A stretch of DNA of 64,000 bases, from assembly GCA_019775845.1 (NCBI GenBank), contig JADQAV010000002.1:1240001-1304000 (forward strand), read 5' to 3'. A program made the position numbers and the translations under genes. Shown in pieces: positions 36,679 through 48,515 of this stretch. The notes under the pieces were generated by a model. It was not told where the DNA came from and ran no database searches. It saw only the letters and a program-made list of their open reading frames with translations. The DNA comes from Myrmaecium sp. VS I D KN 1. Taxonomy: Eukaryota; Ascomycota; Dothideomycetes; Valsariales; Valsariaceae. Position 1 is the first letter of the stretch, and the number at the start of each line of letters is the position of its first letter.

Positions 36679-38593
36679 TCAACCATGACCACCAAAGCTA
36701 GCCGCCCTGGCCCTTTTCTTCACAGTGGTTGGATTTTCCTTCTTCAAACTGCTACCCTGAACTGGGTCAAAGGGTTTCCGTCGCCTGACAAGTTGATAGC
36801 CGCGATCTAATTCGACCTCCACGGCGCACCGAACCTTCAACGCACCGACGGCCGGCCAAACGCTTCTTTCCCCACGGAGAATCCAGTATTCGATGCTATC
36901 CCTTGTAGGGTTCTGGAGCAGTTTGAGGAAGTCGGAAAGTGTTAACTCTGGCACCAGTGTCAGACTGGCACCGGGTATATTCTCGTCGAGGAAAAAACGG
37001 CGGATGTTTGAGGGCAAATACCCAAGCGAGTCCAGCTGGTGAAGGCGATGTTGGATCTCCATGATCGTCAGCCGAAGAATAGGTACCGAAAGCCGCCATT
37101 TGCCATCCTCGCGGGGGTTAGGATGGTGGAGGTTGGAGTGCAAGAATGGGGCAATGTACGGTCTGGCTTGAGAAACGATGAAATGATTGACATTGAACAA
37201 CTCCGATATCCGGGTCAATGGCGATTCACGTTCCGAGTAACTCGTATCCGTCCAAGCACGGAAAGTTGTTTCATTAGCTGATGCCCAGGGTACAATGGCG
37301 CCCCCTTCGTCCTTGCACATGAGGGCAACGGGATGATATAAGGTACTGGAACTTGCATTAGATGCCAAAGCAGCAGACCAGATAAGCTACTATCATGTTA
37401 GCAGAATATATGAGGAGGATACAATGGGCAACATACCACATTGGGCGCAGTTAAATAGTTCAGTAAATTCGGCACGCCTCCTCCTGTGGTTGACACGGTT
37501 ATATTCAAAACTCTTTTCGTCCTGGCATAAGCCTCTTCGAAGGTGAGGTCGCCCACGTTGGCCCGCACGCATTGTTCTAAGACTCCAACGTCTAGGAAAT
37601 AACCGTCCTTGATATATCTCTTCAAACGTCTTGTTAAAGTAGCGAGCAGTCCGATGCCAACTGAAGCAATCCCCTGAGAAGTATCCCACTTGCCGACTGA
37701 AGCCGAATGGTTGGAGAAGGCCGTCAAGTCGATCGCATCTCCGGTAAGGAAGTCGAGCAGTTCATCTTCAGTGTGTACTCCCACGAGAGCGGCAATCAGA
37801 GCGCCAGTCGCAGTCCCGGCTATGATACGTGGCAATAAACCGCGCAGGTGAAGTGCTTTGACAACGCCTAGGTGGCACAATCCGAAGATGGCACCGCCCT
37901 GAAGCACGAGGGCCGACCGGCCGAATGCCTGACGAGTGTCGTGAAGAACATCGAGCTTCGCCTGATTTGTCAAGCCGCCCTGGTTCCCGGAGGACGTGGG
38001 ATAGGATGTAACATATTCTATAGCCAGAGCGACCTGCGTGATGTAGTCTTCGATGAGTAGCTTGGTACCAGCGTAGGCACGGTTGAACAGGCGTGGAGTT
38101 GTGATATGCCCCAAATTTCTTACTAGACCCGAGCGCAGCAAATGCACCAGGCCTAAAATATCATCCTCTTCACGCGCTTCGATGATGGCTTGCAGTCGCT
38201 CGTAGATAAGTCGATAATCATAGAATCTACTCGTGGGATTCTGCCGCCTACATTCGTTGGTCAGTCCTGATGGAGATCAGTTGGAAGGTCTTCGTAAGAT
38301 CACCTACCATAGATCATAGCCGAGCACCTCATCCAGCTGGAAGGCGGCAGCTTCCCATTCTTCGAACAATCTCGCATCAGCTAATGTCTCAAGCAGAGCA
38401 TCGCGAGGAGATTTCTGGCGCCACCAGGAATAGAGTCTCTGCATCGCAAGGCAAAATATCAGCACATGAACATAAAGTGGAGAATGTAAAGAGTTGAACT
38501 GCGTGAGCCTACCAGCTGCCAGAAGAAGGTCACCTCAAAAACGAAGCTAACGATCGTCCTCAAGATGCCGAGGGAATCTGCTCGCTTGACCAT
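36679..38593 (-). CDS. DUF3336/patatin protein of TGL3/4/5 type, catalytic Ser missing
   Basis: Related to yeast lipid-droplet triacylglycerol lipases Tgl3/4/5. Exons (minus): 38593-38513, 38438-38308, 38247-37437, 37386-36679, giving 576 aa. Residues 8-27 are a hydrophobic membrane or droplet anchor (GILRTIVSFVFEVTFFWQL). DUF3336 follows (LDEVLGYDLW, FYDYRLIYERLQ, AYAGTKLLIEDYI). The patatin domain keeps the oxyanion loop GGAIFGLCHLGVVKAL, the LTFEEAY and GGGVPNLLNYLTAPN segments and ELFNVNHFIVSQARP. The nucleophile motif, normally GxSxG, reads GTATG with Ala217 where Ser is expected. The second motif, normally Asp-Gly, reads Asp388-Thr389. All splice phases agree and no stop interrupts the gene, so it appears expressed as a non-catalytic paralogue rather than a decayed copy. 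A structural or regulatory role on lipid droplets is inference. Confidence 0.88.
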
Positions 38594-38973
38594 GGCTTGT
38601 TCCCTGCCTCATGGGCTTCACCACGCGGCCTCCAGGTCTTTTGAGCACTGGAGACAGCACATGTGAGCTTACGAGCCCCTGTATGATGGTGGATTATGAC
38701 TGGAAGGGTGGTGTTCGAATGACTGTTACTGCGTGGGACATTCACATGCCAACGGTCGGCTAAGGGGGGGGGAGCGATAGGTCAGGAAGGGATGGAGGGG
38801 TGAGGCAGGAGCTCCTGACCTGTGGCTGATGCATGTATGAATGCGCCACGATCTCCAGACCCCCGAGGGCACAGGCACATGTTGAGCAGAGCTGTCGCTT
38901 ATAGCAGGAGAGATTGAATCCAGGTGATCAATGTGATCAATGCAAGTAGATGATGTGGAGTATTTCAAGGACT
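38594..38973. other. Intergenic, 380 bases
   Basis: Promoter of the patatin-like gene and 3' flank of CPD1. Nothing else seen. Confidence 0.5.
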
Positions 38974-39638
38974 TCACCTCAGGTCTCTCATGGCAATAGG
39001 AGACCACTCTTCGAGCGGTTTATCGGTCGGCACCAACCACACAGATCCTCCAACAAATCCTCCCATTTCCCCTTCTCCATCCAGGTTGACGCCGGCGTCA
39101 CAAACAAGCTTCTCAAGCTCGGCTTTCTTTTCATCGGAGATAGACATGCTGCCACTGCGAGGATAGCGCTGCCGTTAGCTGGTGGGGGGGCCGCATTCTC
39201 AAAGGTCCTCCCAACTTACTAGAGGAGGCTCAGATGGGGACCATATGCGTTCTCTAGCCAGTCTTCCACCTTGTCGTCCGCATTCTCATTCCCCCTTTCC
39301 ACTTCCTTCCTCCCGACCCTAGTGAGTGCGAGCAGCCCCTCCCCTTTCTTGACTCGGATCGTCAGCTTCTTGAAAAACACGTCTCCCACATCGAGTGCCT
39401 CGAAACACGCCCGCACGATCCCCGACGACGGTAGGTCAAGTCGGTCCAGCCATTCCTGCGGCTGCGGAATGCTTGACGGCAGTCCCGATGTCAGAGTCAC
39501 ATGCGGAACGAAGTGCGGTGGTTTCGTGGAGGGAAACTCTTGTGGGATGGTGGCATTGATGAGCTCTGATAAGGTCTTGTAGAGCTGATGCGACTGAGGT
39601 GGAATGAGCCAGAGCGATGTACCTGCACCGGCGAGCAT
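38974..39638 (-). CDS. cpd1: 2',3'-cyclic-nucleotide 3'-phosphodiesterase (CPD1)
   Basis: 2H-phosphoesterase. The yeast orthologue hydrolyses ADP-ribose 1'',2''-cyclic phosphate, a by-product of tRNA splicing, and also nucleoside 2',3'-cyclic phosphates. Exons (minus) 39638-39220 and 39154-38974 give 199 aa, a normal length. The two catalytic His-x-Thr/Ser motifs are PHVTLTS (His46, Thr48) and GPHLSLLYS (His135, Ser137). The intron splits the Tyr codon after the second motif. The N-terminal SLWLIPP strand and the C-terminal GGSVWLVPTDKPLEEW are typical. The open frame runs on upstream to 39827, adding 63 residues of no family similarity, so the ATG just before SLWLIPP was chosen. It sits between the patatin and GLE1 genes on the same strand. 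Confidence 0.9.
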
Positions 39639-40099
39639 CAGCCTGTTAATTGAATCGGCAGTGACAGACACAGAATGAAGCTGGGTTACCAGGCATTTTG
39701 CTAACCAAGGTTGCAGTGATTGAGCACCTGACGAATCGACTTTCGAAGTCGTGCTGTAGGCGGTAGGATGTTGTATTGATGGGAGGTCGTTGCCGCAAGC
39801 CACGTCACTGGGATGTAAAACGGACATCGCGAAACCAAGCTGACTTTGCCGATCTCACGTGAACTACCATGAACAATCAATATGGTATTGCAGACTGTCA
39901 ATGTTCTCATGTATATTCAAATAGTGTCCGCCAGTGTGCACTAATCCTAAAAGAAAAACCTCAGATGGCGTGAATTCCGCTCATGAGAGCTGGCAGCCAC
40001 ACCGCCGCTATGTCCAAACGCCTTAATCTCCCTGGCTTTGATCGAACACCCCAGCCTCGAGAAACGCCAATCCATGCTGTGGTTCGGCTGTGCCGACAT
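39639..40099. other. Intergenic, 461 bases
   Basis: Promoter of CPD1 and 3' flank of GLE1. An in-frame extension of CPD1 covers 39639-39827 but lacks support. Confidence 0.5.
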
Positions 40100-41785
40100 C
40101 TATATGTGAAGATGTATATCTTTCTTCCACTTATCTGCCAAAAACTTCAGTGCCGCAGCAGATTTGTGCAACGGTTCTGGTATCTGGTCCGGAAGCACAA
40201 AGATTGCTCTTCTCAGAGCAACGACGGCCAACTTCCCATAAATCTTGATGAAACGTTCCGCATAATTCATCACCAAGCCCTTTAGCACCTGCAGATGCGA
40301 TTCTGTCACATCTTGGGGAGGCGTATTGACCACGCAGGACAGTGCTCGCCAATACTCTGTGTTCGGCACTGGATTCTTCTTCTTGCTCTTTGAATAGTCC
40401 CGCAAAGAGATCGATGCATAACCCGCACCAAGCCCCAGCATCCTGTCAGCGTGTTGTTTAGCGTCGAGCCACCCATCCCCGGTACGTATCCAGCCTAACC
40501 TCTTCCGGCCTGATTCTGTTCGGTCACTGCCATATATTCCGAAGAGGACCGGACATGATACATGATATTTAGCCCAGAGAATGTCGACAAGCGGGGTATC
40601 ACCCAATTGAAGCTCCGAAGTTGAGAAAACCTGGCTAATGACAATGCCAATTGCGTCCACGGTGCCGGCATCGGAATTAACTTCATTGATGAACTGGGCA
40701 ATGACGGCCTTGCAGAAGATATTTATCAAGTAAATGAAGGCGATCGATACATGACTACCCACGGACGCATGGGCAGGTGGAGTAACGAGGTATTGCCGAG
40801 CATCGACTGTAGGAGCGTCTTGTATAGAGATTGCTTTGGTGAGTACTTCGATGATAGCTCGACAAGTGACCAGATTGGCTTTCTTGTCTCCCGTGAGTTG
40901 GCCAACACGCTTCTTGATCTCTCTTCGATTATCACCGACGAAAGCCTTGAAGGGTTTATTTTGATCACCGTGCTGCTTGACGACAGCACGTAGCTTCTTA
41001 AGTTCCTGGTGTAAGGAAATATATTTTGCATGCACTGCTTCTTTTGCTGTAGTGGTCGAGATCAATGGTCCAGCTGCAGCCGATTCTTGGACAGCTGCGG
41101 TCTTCGGTATAAGTGCTGCCGGCGCAGGCTGCAACGTCGATACAGGAGGCTTGGAGACGGTTGGACTAGCAGGCGGTTGTACTGCCGGAGCAGCAGATGG
41201 TTTGGCGATTTCCTTGGTCCTTCTTTCGGCCTCCTCTCTTTCCGCTTTAAGCTTCGCTTGTTCCGCCTGAAGCTTCTCCTGTTGTTCTCGCAGACGCGCC
41301 TCAGCTTCAGCAAGTTCTTCGGCTTGTTGAGCGACGCGCTCCCGCTCTTCTTCCTCCCGACGTAATTCCTCAAGTTTGCGTCTGTGCTCTTCGGCTTCGG
41401 TTTCTCGACGTACACGATCCAACTCACGCTTCTCTTCGTCTTCCCGCTTCTTTTGCTCCTTGAGATATTCGAGTTTCACGAGCTCCTGAACCCTCTCCGC
41501 CCCATGTCTGACTTTAGTATGTTCATAAACAGCGGCTTCCAGCGCTGCTTGATGAGCGCGTTCGCGTTCCGTGGCGGCCTCGTCCAGGCGTGATTGAAAT
41601 TCGCGTTCCGACTCGATCACTAGGCGGGCCAGATCCTGCAATAGTTGTCGCGAAGGACTGTCGATTGCCCCGATAGGGTACGGAGAACCGTTGCGATACG
41701 GTGAATGGCCGCTTCTCTGGGTTTCGGAATAAGTTTGTCGCGTAGGACTGTCGAAGTCATGTTGGCGGGGAGGTTGTGAGTCCAT
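40100..41785 (-). CDS. gle1: mRNA export factor GLE1
   Basis: Nuclear pore protein on the cytoplasmic face that, with inositol hexakisphosphate, activates the DEAD-box ATPase Dbp5 to release mRNPs. A single exon of 561 codons. Residues 1-45 are disordered. A long charged coiled coil (about 50-205, rich in REEEER and EAEARLREQQEKLQAEQAK) is followed by a Pro/Ala linker (about 205-245). The C-terminal GLE1 domain (about 250-560) includes AKYISLHQELKKLRAVVKQ, IGQ/VGQLTGDK-type basic residues near KRVGQLTGDKK, FGIYGSDRTESGRKRLGWIR, GYASISLRDYSKS and a C-terminal KWKKDIHLHI. Order and length match fungal GLE1. The start is the only ATG before the disordered region. Confidence 0.93.
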   Translation of the reverse strand: MDSQPPRQHDFDSPTRQTYSETQRSGHSPYRNGSPYPIGAIDSPSRQLLQDLARLVIESEREFQSRLDEAATERERAHQAALEAAVYEHTKVRHGAERVQELVKLEYLKEQKKREDEEKRELDRVRRETEAEEHRRKLEELRREEEERERVAQQAEELAEAEARLREQQEKLQAEQAKLKAEREEAERRTKEIAKPSAAPAVQPPASPTVSKPPVSTLQPAPAALIPKTAAVQESAAAGPLISTTTAKEAVHAKYISLHQELKKLRAVVKQHGDQNKPFKAFVGDNRREIKKRVGQLTGDKKANLVTCRAIIEVLTKAISIQDAPTVDARQYLVTPPAHASVGSHVSIAFIYLINIFCKAVIAQFINEVNSDAGTVDAIGIVISQVFSTSELQLGDTPLVDILWAKYHVSCPVLFGIYGSDRTESGRKRLGWIRTGDGWLDAKQHADRMLGLGAGYASISLRDYSKSKKKNPVPNTEYWRALSCVVNTPPQDVTESHLQVLKGLVMNYAERFIKIYGKLAVVALRRAIFVLPDQIPEPLHKSAAALKFLADKWKKDIHLHI

Positions 41786-44291
41786 CGCGACCGCAGCCCG
41801 AGATGATTGAAGTGCTTCCTTTACTATGAAGGAGACTTCTCGAGAGCTTCAACGAGTGAAGTTAGGTGGTGGAGAGAGGGTAGGTCTTGGCATTCGTGTG
41901 GACGACGTGAAGAGGCAATGCGGAAAGCCGCAGAAGAAGTGCGGTCGTGAAGGTTGAGAAGTGCGATGTATTTTACGAGGCAATCTCCCTCATTGTCGTG
42001 AATAGACTTCGAATTGAAGCAGGAACGTGAACTTTCGCGCGGCCCCCGCGGGTCCGGCCCGGGCGGGCGCGAATGGCTGGAACATAGTTGTTCCGGACTC
42101 GCACAGCCTCAGCTGGGCCCAGCCACAGAGCACCTCCCCCCGGAGCGTGCAGGCGTCAGGCTGAGGAACGCTAGGCATAGAGGGGCACGGAAGCTGGTAA
42201 GGCGGTGCTCCATCGATGACATCGTGATGACAACAGTGCAGCTCGCGCTCCTTGCACGCGCAATGCCAAGCGTGTAAACATTGGTTCTCGGCATAGCTGC
42301 AGCGACAAGTCTCTGGCATTTCACGGCTTATAAGTGCATTCTTCCATTCGACGCGGCGTATTATACACATTCGCAGGGGGTGTCTTCGATCCGAACAGAT
42401 GAATGATGCCTTGGATGCGCATGATGGATGCAACACATCCGAGGAAGCGAACCATGGTCCAGACGAACAACGTTAGGGTGAACACAAGCAACTCATAGGT
42501 TGAATGCTGCACGAGCGAAAACTAGCGATGAATCGCAAACAGTCTGGACTCCGGAAGGCAAACGAGGAGGAAGCTCGAGGAGCAACACTGCGCTAGAGAA
42601 GGTCATGCAAAATTCATTAAGAGTCACGGAGGCTAAGAATCGATCTGTTCCCGAAGATTCTCTTAGCTACATAGTAGTAAGGAACTGAAAACGAGGGCAT
42701 AGGTAACTTACGGAGCGAACCTCACCTCACTACCTTACTACCTACTTACCTTAGCTGCGGGAATGGGGGAATGAAACCGACGAGAAACGAGCAAGGCCCG
42801 AGAGAGCTTTCGTAAAACGTGTCAAGAAGGTACTAGTAGACGGGAATCACTTGAAAGCTGCTAAAAAGCTGTCACCCAGACCCCGTCGGATTGGTGTGAC
42901 GACAACCTGCCTGCTCACCGGCGCCAAGCCCGGGAGAGCGTTAGATCTGACTAAGATGAGTGCCAAGGTAAGGTACCTACTAGTCAGGTAATGAGGTACT
43001 GAACATGGAGTACCTAGGTAAGTACACATCAACTTCCAGATCTTCTCGTTTATCACTATGGCGAGTCGACATTGCTGAAATGGAGAATGGTTATATGTGT
43101 TCCATACACACCGTGTTGCACTACGTACGCCAAATTAGGATGATAGCTGCATGGCGAGTACTCTCGGCACCTGCGTACGTCGAGATCTACAGTACAGTAG
43201 TAGGTACTGTACTGTACGGATACTTATGTACCAGTACTAGTACGTAACGTGCTGTGATGGTAAGACGTGGACACAAGGTATCTACAAGAGTTTCTACCGG
43301 AGTATTACTATACCTGAGGTACCTTACGTACTGTATGCACAGTTAGTAGATACCACCAGCTACAGTAGGTACCTCTTGTACTATACCTGGTACACTGACC
43401 TACCTACTGCTACGGAAGGCGAGCTGGCAAAGGGCCGAGGGCTAAACCGGAACCAGTCGTACCTCCTCTCCCAGCTAGGCAAAGAAAGTAAGCTAAGAGG
43501 GCACCCGAGCATCCAAGCACCCACCACCCACCCAAGCACAACGGAACGCTCTGTCCATTATCATCATCAGTTGTTCACCTCGACCTCTTTCCCACCGCCC
43601 ACCACCACCTCTTCCCTCCTCCCACCCACGAAAAACACCTTCCGCCTCCTCACCCTCCTTATCTCCTCGTCTTCCTACGAAAAGCAGTCGCACTCCACTC
43701 TCTCTGCCCTTTCGATATCGCTCTCTGCCGCTTGGCCCCTCGCCAGGTAGCCCCTTTTGTTACCAAATCCTGTCTCTGCCACCTTTGATCTTGGGGAAGT
43801 AGCTAGCCACCCTCCTTGATTTCTGTCTGTCTCGCAGCTGGTCCACGCCCGCTCCAGAGCTTGTACCAATCCTTACGACCATCCTTCATCACCCTTTCCG
43901 CAGTCAATCATTCCGAAAAAGGAATTCATTGTGCTGTAACCAAGCGAACCCTTCCGTTCCGCTCTCTCCAAGCAGCCCCTTGTCACTGGCTCCGCTTCAT
44001 CTTCGTAACTCGAAGTCTTCCCGGGCCAACACTGACACAGTCGTTGCGGCAATCATCCGACAACCAACATTTTTCGACTCCCCGGAGCTCTTAGCCGTAG
44101 GTGCATCGCATCAACCCCCATCAATTGTCGTCCGGCTGGCGCTAACCACGTGTATACTTGTGTAGGCAGTCGTGCACGAGTAATCTGCATCATCTCCCGT
44201 TTCACTCGCAAGGCCATCCCTCGGTCACTTCACATATTCCGGCCGCACATAAGAATACACGGCATAAATCTGTTCTTAGTATCGATCGAAG
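41786..44291. promoter_or_regulatory. Divergent promoter region of gle1 and ssd1
   Basis: About 2.5 kb between two divergent genes. The left part (to about 42200) is GC-rich and close to gle1. The middle (42700-43420) is a dense AGGTA/TACCT island. The right part (43500-44290) is pyrimidine-rich and is likely a long 5' leader of ssd1, possibly with leader introns. No coding gene is supported. Confidence 0.5.
42700..43420. repeat. AGGTA/TACCT-rich island (largest)
   Basis: Repeated TACCT/AGGTA, GTACTGTAC and TAGTAC words, many arranged as short palindromes, in three dense patches (about 42700-42760, 42960-43030, 43190-43420). It lies between gle1 and ssd1. Confidence 0.8.
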
Positions 44292-45573
44292 ATGGAGCAA
44301 CAAGGACAGACTGGACCCTTGGGTCCCGCGGGTCGTAGGCTGCACATAGCACACCGTCGTAGCCCTTCTGAGCTCACACCTTTGATGAGTAAGTTCAACT
44401 CATTGTCCTAAGACGTTCTTCTCCTAGCGGGGTCTGACTGAATCGTCAGTGGAACAACTTGCTATCGCTCAGCAAATCGAGGCGCTTCAGCAGCAACAGC
44501 AGCAGATTGCTGCTACCCATCAGCAATATGTGAACATGGGCATGATACAACCACAGCAACATCTTCCTGGGGCGAATGCATACCCTATGCAGGGCCAGCT
44601 GCCAAATGTATCTCCGACCCCGAATGCATTCCAATTCCCCCAGCAAATCTCCCAACAGCACATGAACGTGCAGATGAACCCCCCTGCTCAACCATCTGCT
44701 CACAGGCGCAACCAATCCGCCCTTCCGAACGTCAGCATGGGCCCTCCTCCTGCCCCATCTTCGGGAGCATCCGGCTTCGGAGACTACAGCGCCCAGGGAC
44801 GTGAGAATCAGAACCCGCGTGGACGCGGTGGCGCCGGGGGTGGCCACTCAAGGCGTCATTCTTTAGCTTTACCTGAGGCAAAGAAAGCTGCAGAACTGGC
44901 CGAACAAAAAAGGAAGACGTCCGGTTTCCAGTTCCCCATACCGGGCTCTGCTGGGGCAGCATCTTCAAGCGCAAACAGGTCTGAGAGCCCTAGCACCTCT
45001 CAGACCAACGAGCCCACGCCTTCTAGTCGTCCCAACCGCGGGTCTGCCCACGGTCGCAGCCAGAGCATGGCTGTTGGCAATAGCCGCGGAGCTGGAGCCC
45101 GTGGTGGCGGAAATTTTCAATTCCCTCTGTCTCAAGGTACGAATGACGTTGGTGCTACCAATCAGAGCAGCGACTTCACACGTCGCGGTAGCCAGGGCCA
45201 CGGCCGAACAGGTTCCCGCAATTTTGAGGGTAACTGGCGTCAGCCGAACAACAACCAACAAGACAATCAAGCTGCGAATATGGGCAACTTTAACCTGAAC
45301 CAAACAACCGGAGCAGCTCCTTTCCAGCCCGGCCATAGGTCTCGCGGCTCGATGAATCAATCTATTGGATCCATAGGCAACTTTCAATACGCGGGGCAGC
45401 CTCAACTCGTACAGTTACCGCAAGGCCAGGTACTTCTTCAACCGCAGATGTTTGCTGGTCAAGGTCTGAATCCTTTGCAGCTTGCCCACCTTCAAGCTCT
45501 CCAGGCTGCTCAATTGAACGGGCAGGCAATTGGCGGCTTGCAGGCGAGTCAGCATGCCCCACAATTGTCTGTG

Positions 45574-45604
<31 letters not shown>

Positions 45605-48515
45605 GGAAGACCCTTTTCACTCCGTACTTGCCACAAGCAACTTTGCCGGCTCTCCTCAACGATGGTCAGCTTGTTGCTGGTATTCTTCGGGTGAACAAGA
45701 AGAACCGTAGTGACGCTTACGTCACTACTTCTGACCTTGATGCTGATATATTCATATGCGGTAGCAAAGACCGCAACCGTGCCCTTGAAGGAGATCTTGT
45801 CGCTGTCGAGTTGCTTGACGTGGACGAAGTCTGGTCACAGAAGCGTGAAAAGGAAGAAAAGAAAAAGCGCAAGGATAATAACGATCCCCGTGGAAGCAGT
45901 ATTGCCGTCAACGATGCTACTACACAGCCTGAAAGCGGTCAAGCAGGAGCCGACGGTGGTCTTCGCCGTAGGGGAAGTTTGAGGCAGCGCCCGACCCAGA
46001 AGAAGAACGATGATGTAGAGGTTGAGGGCCAGAGCCTTTTACTGATGGAAGAGGAGGAAATCAACGATGAACAGAAGCCCCTTTATGCTGGTCATGTTGT
46101 TGCTGTCATTGAGCGTGTTGCTGGCCAAATGTTCTCTGGTACCTTGGGTCTATTGAGACCCAGCAGCCAAGCTACGAAGGAAAAGCAGGAAGCTGAACGC
46201 CAAGCTCGAGAGGGTGGTAGCGGTCGCCATCAACAAGATCGTCAACAGGACAAGCCGAAGATCGTTTGGTTCAAGCCGACGGACAAGAGGGTGCCTTTGA
46301 TCGCAATTCCTACTGAGCAGGCCCCTCGGGACTTCGTTGAGAACCACCAACAATACGCTGACCGAATTTTTGTCGCTTGCATCAAGCGTTGGCCCATCAC
46401 CTCGCTCCATCCGTTTGGTACCTTGGTGGAGCAGCTGGGTCCCATGGGTGACCTCAAAGTGGAGACCGATGCTCTTCTTCGCGACAACAACTTCGGTCCT
46501 GACGAATTCTCTGAAGCTGTTCTCAAAAACGTTGGATTTGAGAATTGGTCCGTTGCAAATGATGGTGAAGCGGCTCTGGCAAACCGCCGTGACCTGCGGA
46601 ACGAACAGACGTTTACTATCGACCCTAACGGCAGCAAGGAACTGGACGACGCCATCCACTTTAAGATTCTCGAGGACGGCCGTGTCGAAGTCGGCATCCA
46701 TGTTGCCGATGTTGCTCATTTCATCAAGCCTAACTCACTGGTGGACCGCGAGGCAAAGAAGCGTGGTACTGCCGTGTACTTGATGAATCGCACCGTCAAT
46801 ATGCTTCCGCCGCGCTTGTCCTCTGACATCTGCTGCTTAAGCCCTGGCGAAGATCGCTACACTGTTAGCGTTATCTTCAAGGTCGATCCACAGACCGGCC
46901 GTGTATTCGAAGACGACACTTGGATCGGAAAAGCAGTCATCAGGAGCTCTGGAAAGCTGTCATACGACCAAGTCGACGAGATCATTCATGATCGCTCGGA
47001 TGGTGGCATCGGAAAAGAGAAGGCTAACGACATCAAGATGCTCTACCGGATTACCCAAAAGTTCCGCGAGGAGCGTTTCGGTGACCGTTCAACCGAGATT
47101 CCTCCTCTCCGTCTTCTGTACCAGCTCGATGATGAGAACGTTCCCGTCGAGCAAAACATCTTTGACTCTTCTCCTGCGCACGACTTGATCGAGGAACTCA
47201 GCCATAAGACGAACGCTTTCGTTGCTGCTAAAATCCATGCCGGGATGCCTGAGAAGGCGCTCCTTCGCCGTCAGTCTCCCCCGAACCCGCGACGCCTCCG
47301 AACCTTTGCGGAGAGGATGACGAATATCGGTTACGATATCGATATAACAAGCAGCGGTACCCTCCAGAACAGCCTCTTCGCGGTCGAGGATGAAGACGTT
47401 CGTAAGGGTATGGAGACGCTTCTGATCAAATCAATGCAGCGCGCGTCATACTTTGTTGCCGGGAAACACGCCGGAGAATCATTTGCGCATTATGCCCTGA
47501 ATCTTCCTCTCTACACTCACTTTACCAACCCTTCGCGCAGATATGCCGATATAATTGTCCACCGTCAACTCGAAGCTGTACTTTCAGATGGCGCTATTGA
47601 GTTCACGGATGACACCGATGCTCTTGCCAAGACTGCAGAGATGTGCAATGTCAAGAAAAACTCAGCCCACAGCGCCCAAGAACAGAGCGTGCATATTGAG
47701 GCCTGCCGCAGGATGGACAAACTCCGCCAGGATCTCGGTGGTGATTTGATCAGCGAGGGCATCGTCGTCTGCGTGTATGAGTCCGCGTTTGATGTGCTGA
47801 TTCCCGAGTTCGGATTCGAGAAGCGCGTTCACTGCGATCAATTACCCCTCAAGAAGGCGGAATTTGACAAAAACACGCGAGTTCTCGAGCTGTACTGGGA
47901 GAAGGGAGTACCTTCATCAGCATATATTCCAGAAGACGAACGACCCAAGCACGGATCAATTCGTGCTGCTAACGCAGTTGCTGCCGCTCGGGAAGCCGAG
48001 GCTGCCAAGCAACGAGCCAAGGAGCAAGAGGAGGCCCAGAGACGGAACATGGATACAGGCACCATGTCTACCGATGACGTCGAGGCTTTGTTCGACGACG
48101 ACGAAGATACAGCTTCGGAAATCACGGAAATGACCGCAGGTGTTTCCTTAAATCCTGCTGCAAGCGGGGATCGCCCCACTCAGAGTATGCCGCCATCGCC
48201 TACGAGGAGAGATCTCGCTTCAGAGCAAGCTCCTCACCGTGTCAACTCGGATTCCAAGCTCGCTCAAAGTGCCAGTGATGTGCCTGAATCTAAGTTAACC
48301 AACAAGGAGAAGTACCTGAAGCTGTTTACCCTAAGAGAACAAAATGGCGATTATATCCAAGATGTCAAGGAAATGACGAGGGTTCCTGTTATCCTTAAGA
48401 CGGATTTGACCAAGAGCCCACCGTAAGTCGCATGTCGTCCCATTGTTATCGATCTTGAACTGACATCTTGCCTAGATGCTTGACCATTCGTTCCCTTAAC
48501 CCTTACGCACTATGA
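44292..48515 (+). CDS. ssd1: SSD1 translational repressor (RNase II-like)
   Basis: RNA-binding protein of the SSD1/GUL-1 group that binds mRNAs for cell-wall proteins, represses their translation and is controlled by the NDR kinase Cbk1/COT1. Exons 44292-44388, 44450-48422 and 48476-48515 give 1369 aa. The N-terminal 430 residues are Gln/Asn/Ser-rich and disordered. Five HxRxxS motifs fit NDR-kinase sites: His21-Ser26, His117-Ser122, His165-Ser170, His233-Ser238 and His283-Ser288. Two cold-shock-like domains follow (about 430-505 and 575-660), then an RNB domain starting near residue 750 (TIDPNGSKELDDAIHF). The yeast protein is known to lack nuclease activity. The last intron (GT at 48423) restores the family C-terminus SPPCLTIRSLNPYAL. 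A poly-Gln run lies at about residues 407-418. Confidence 0.95.
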
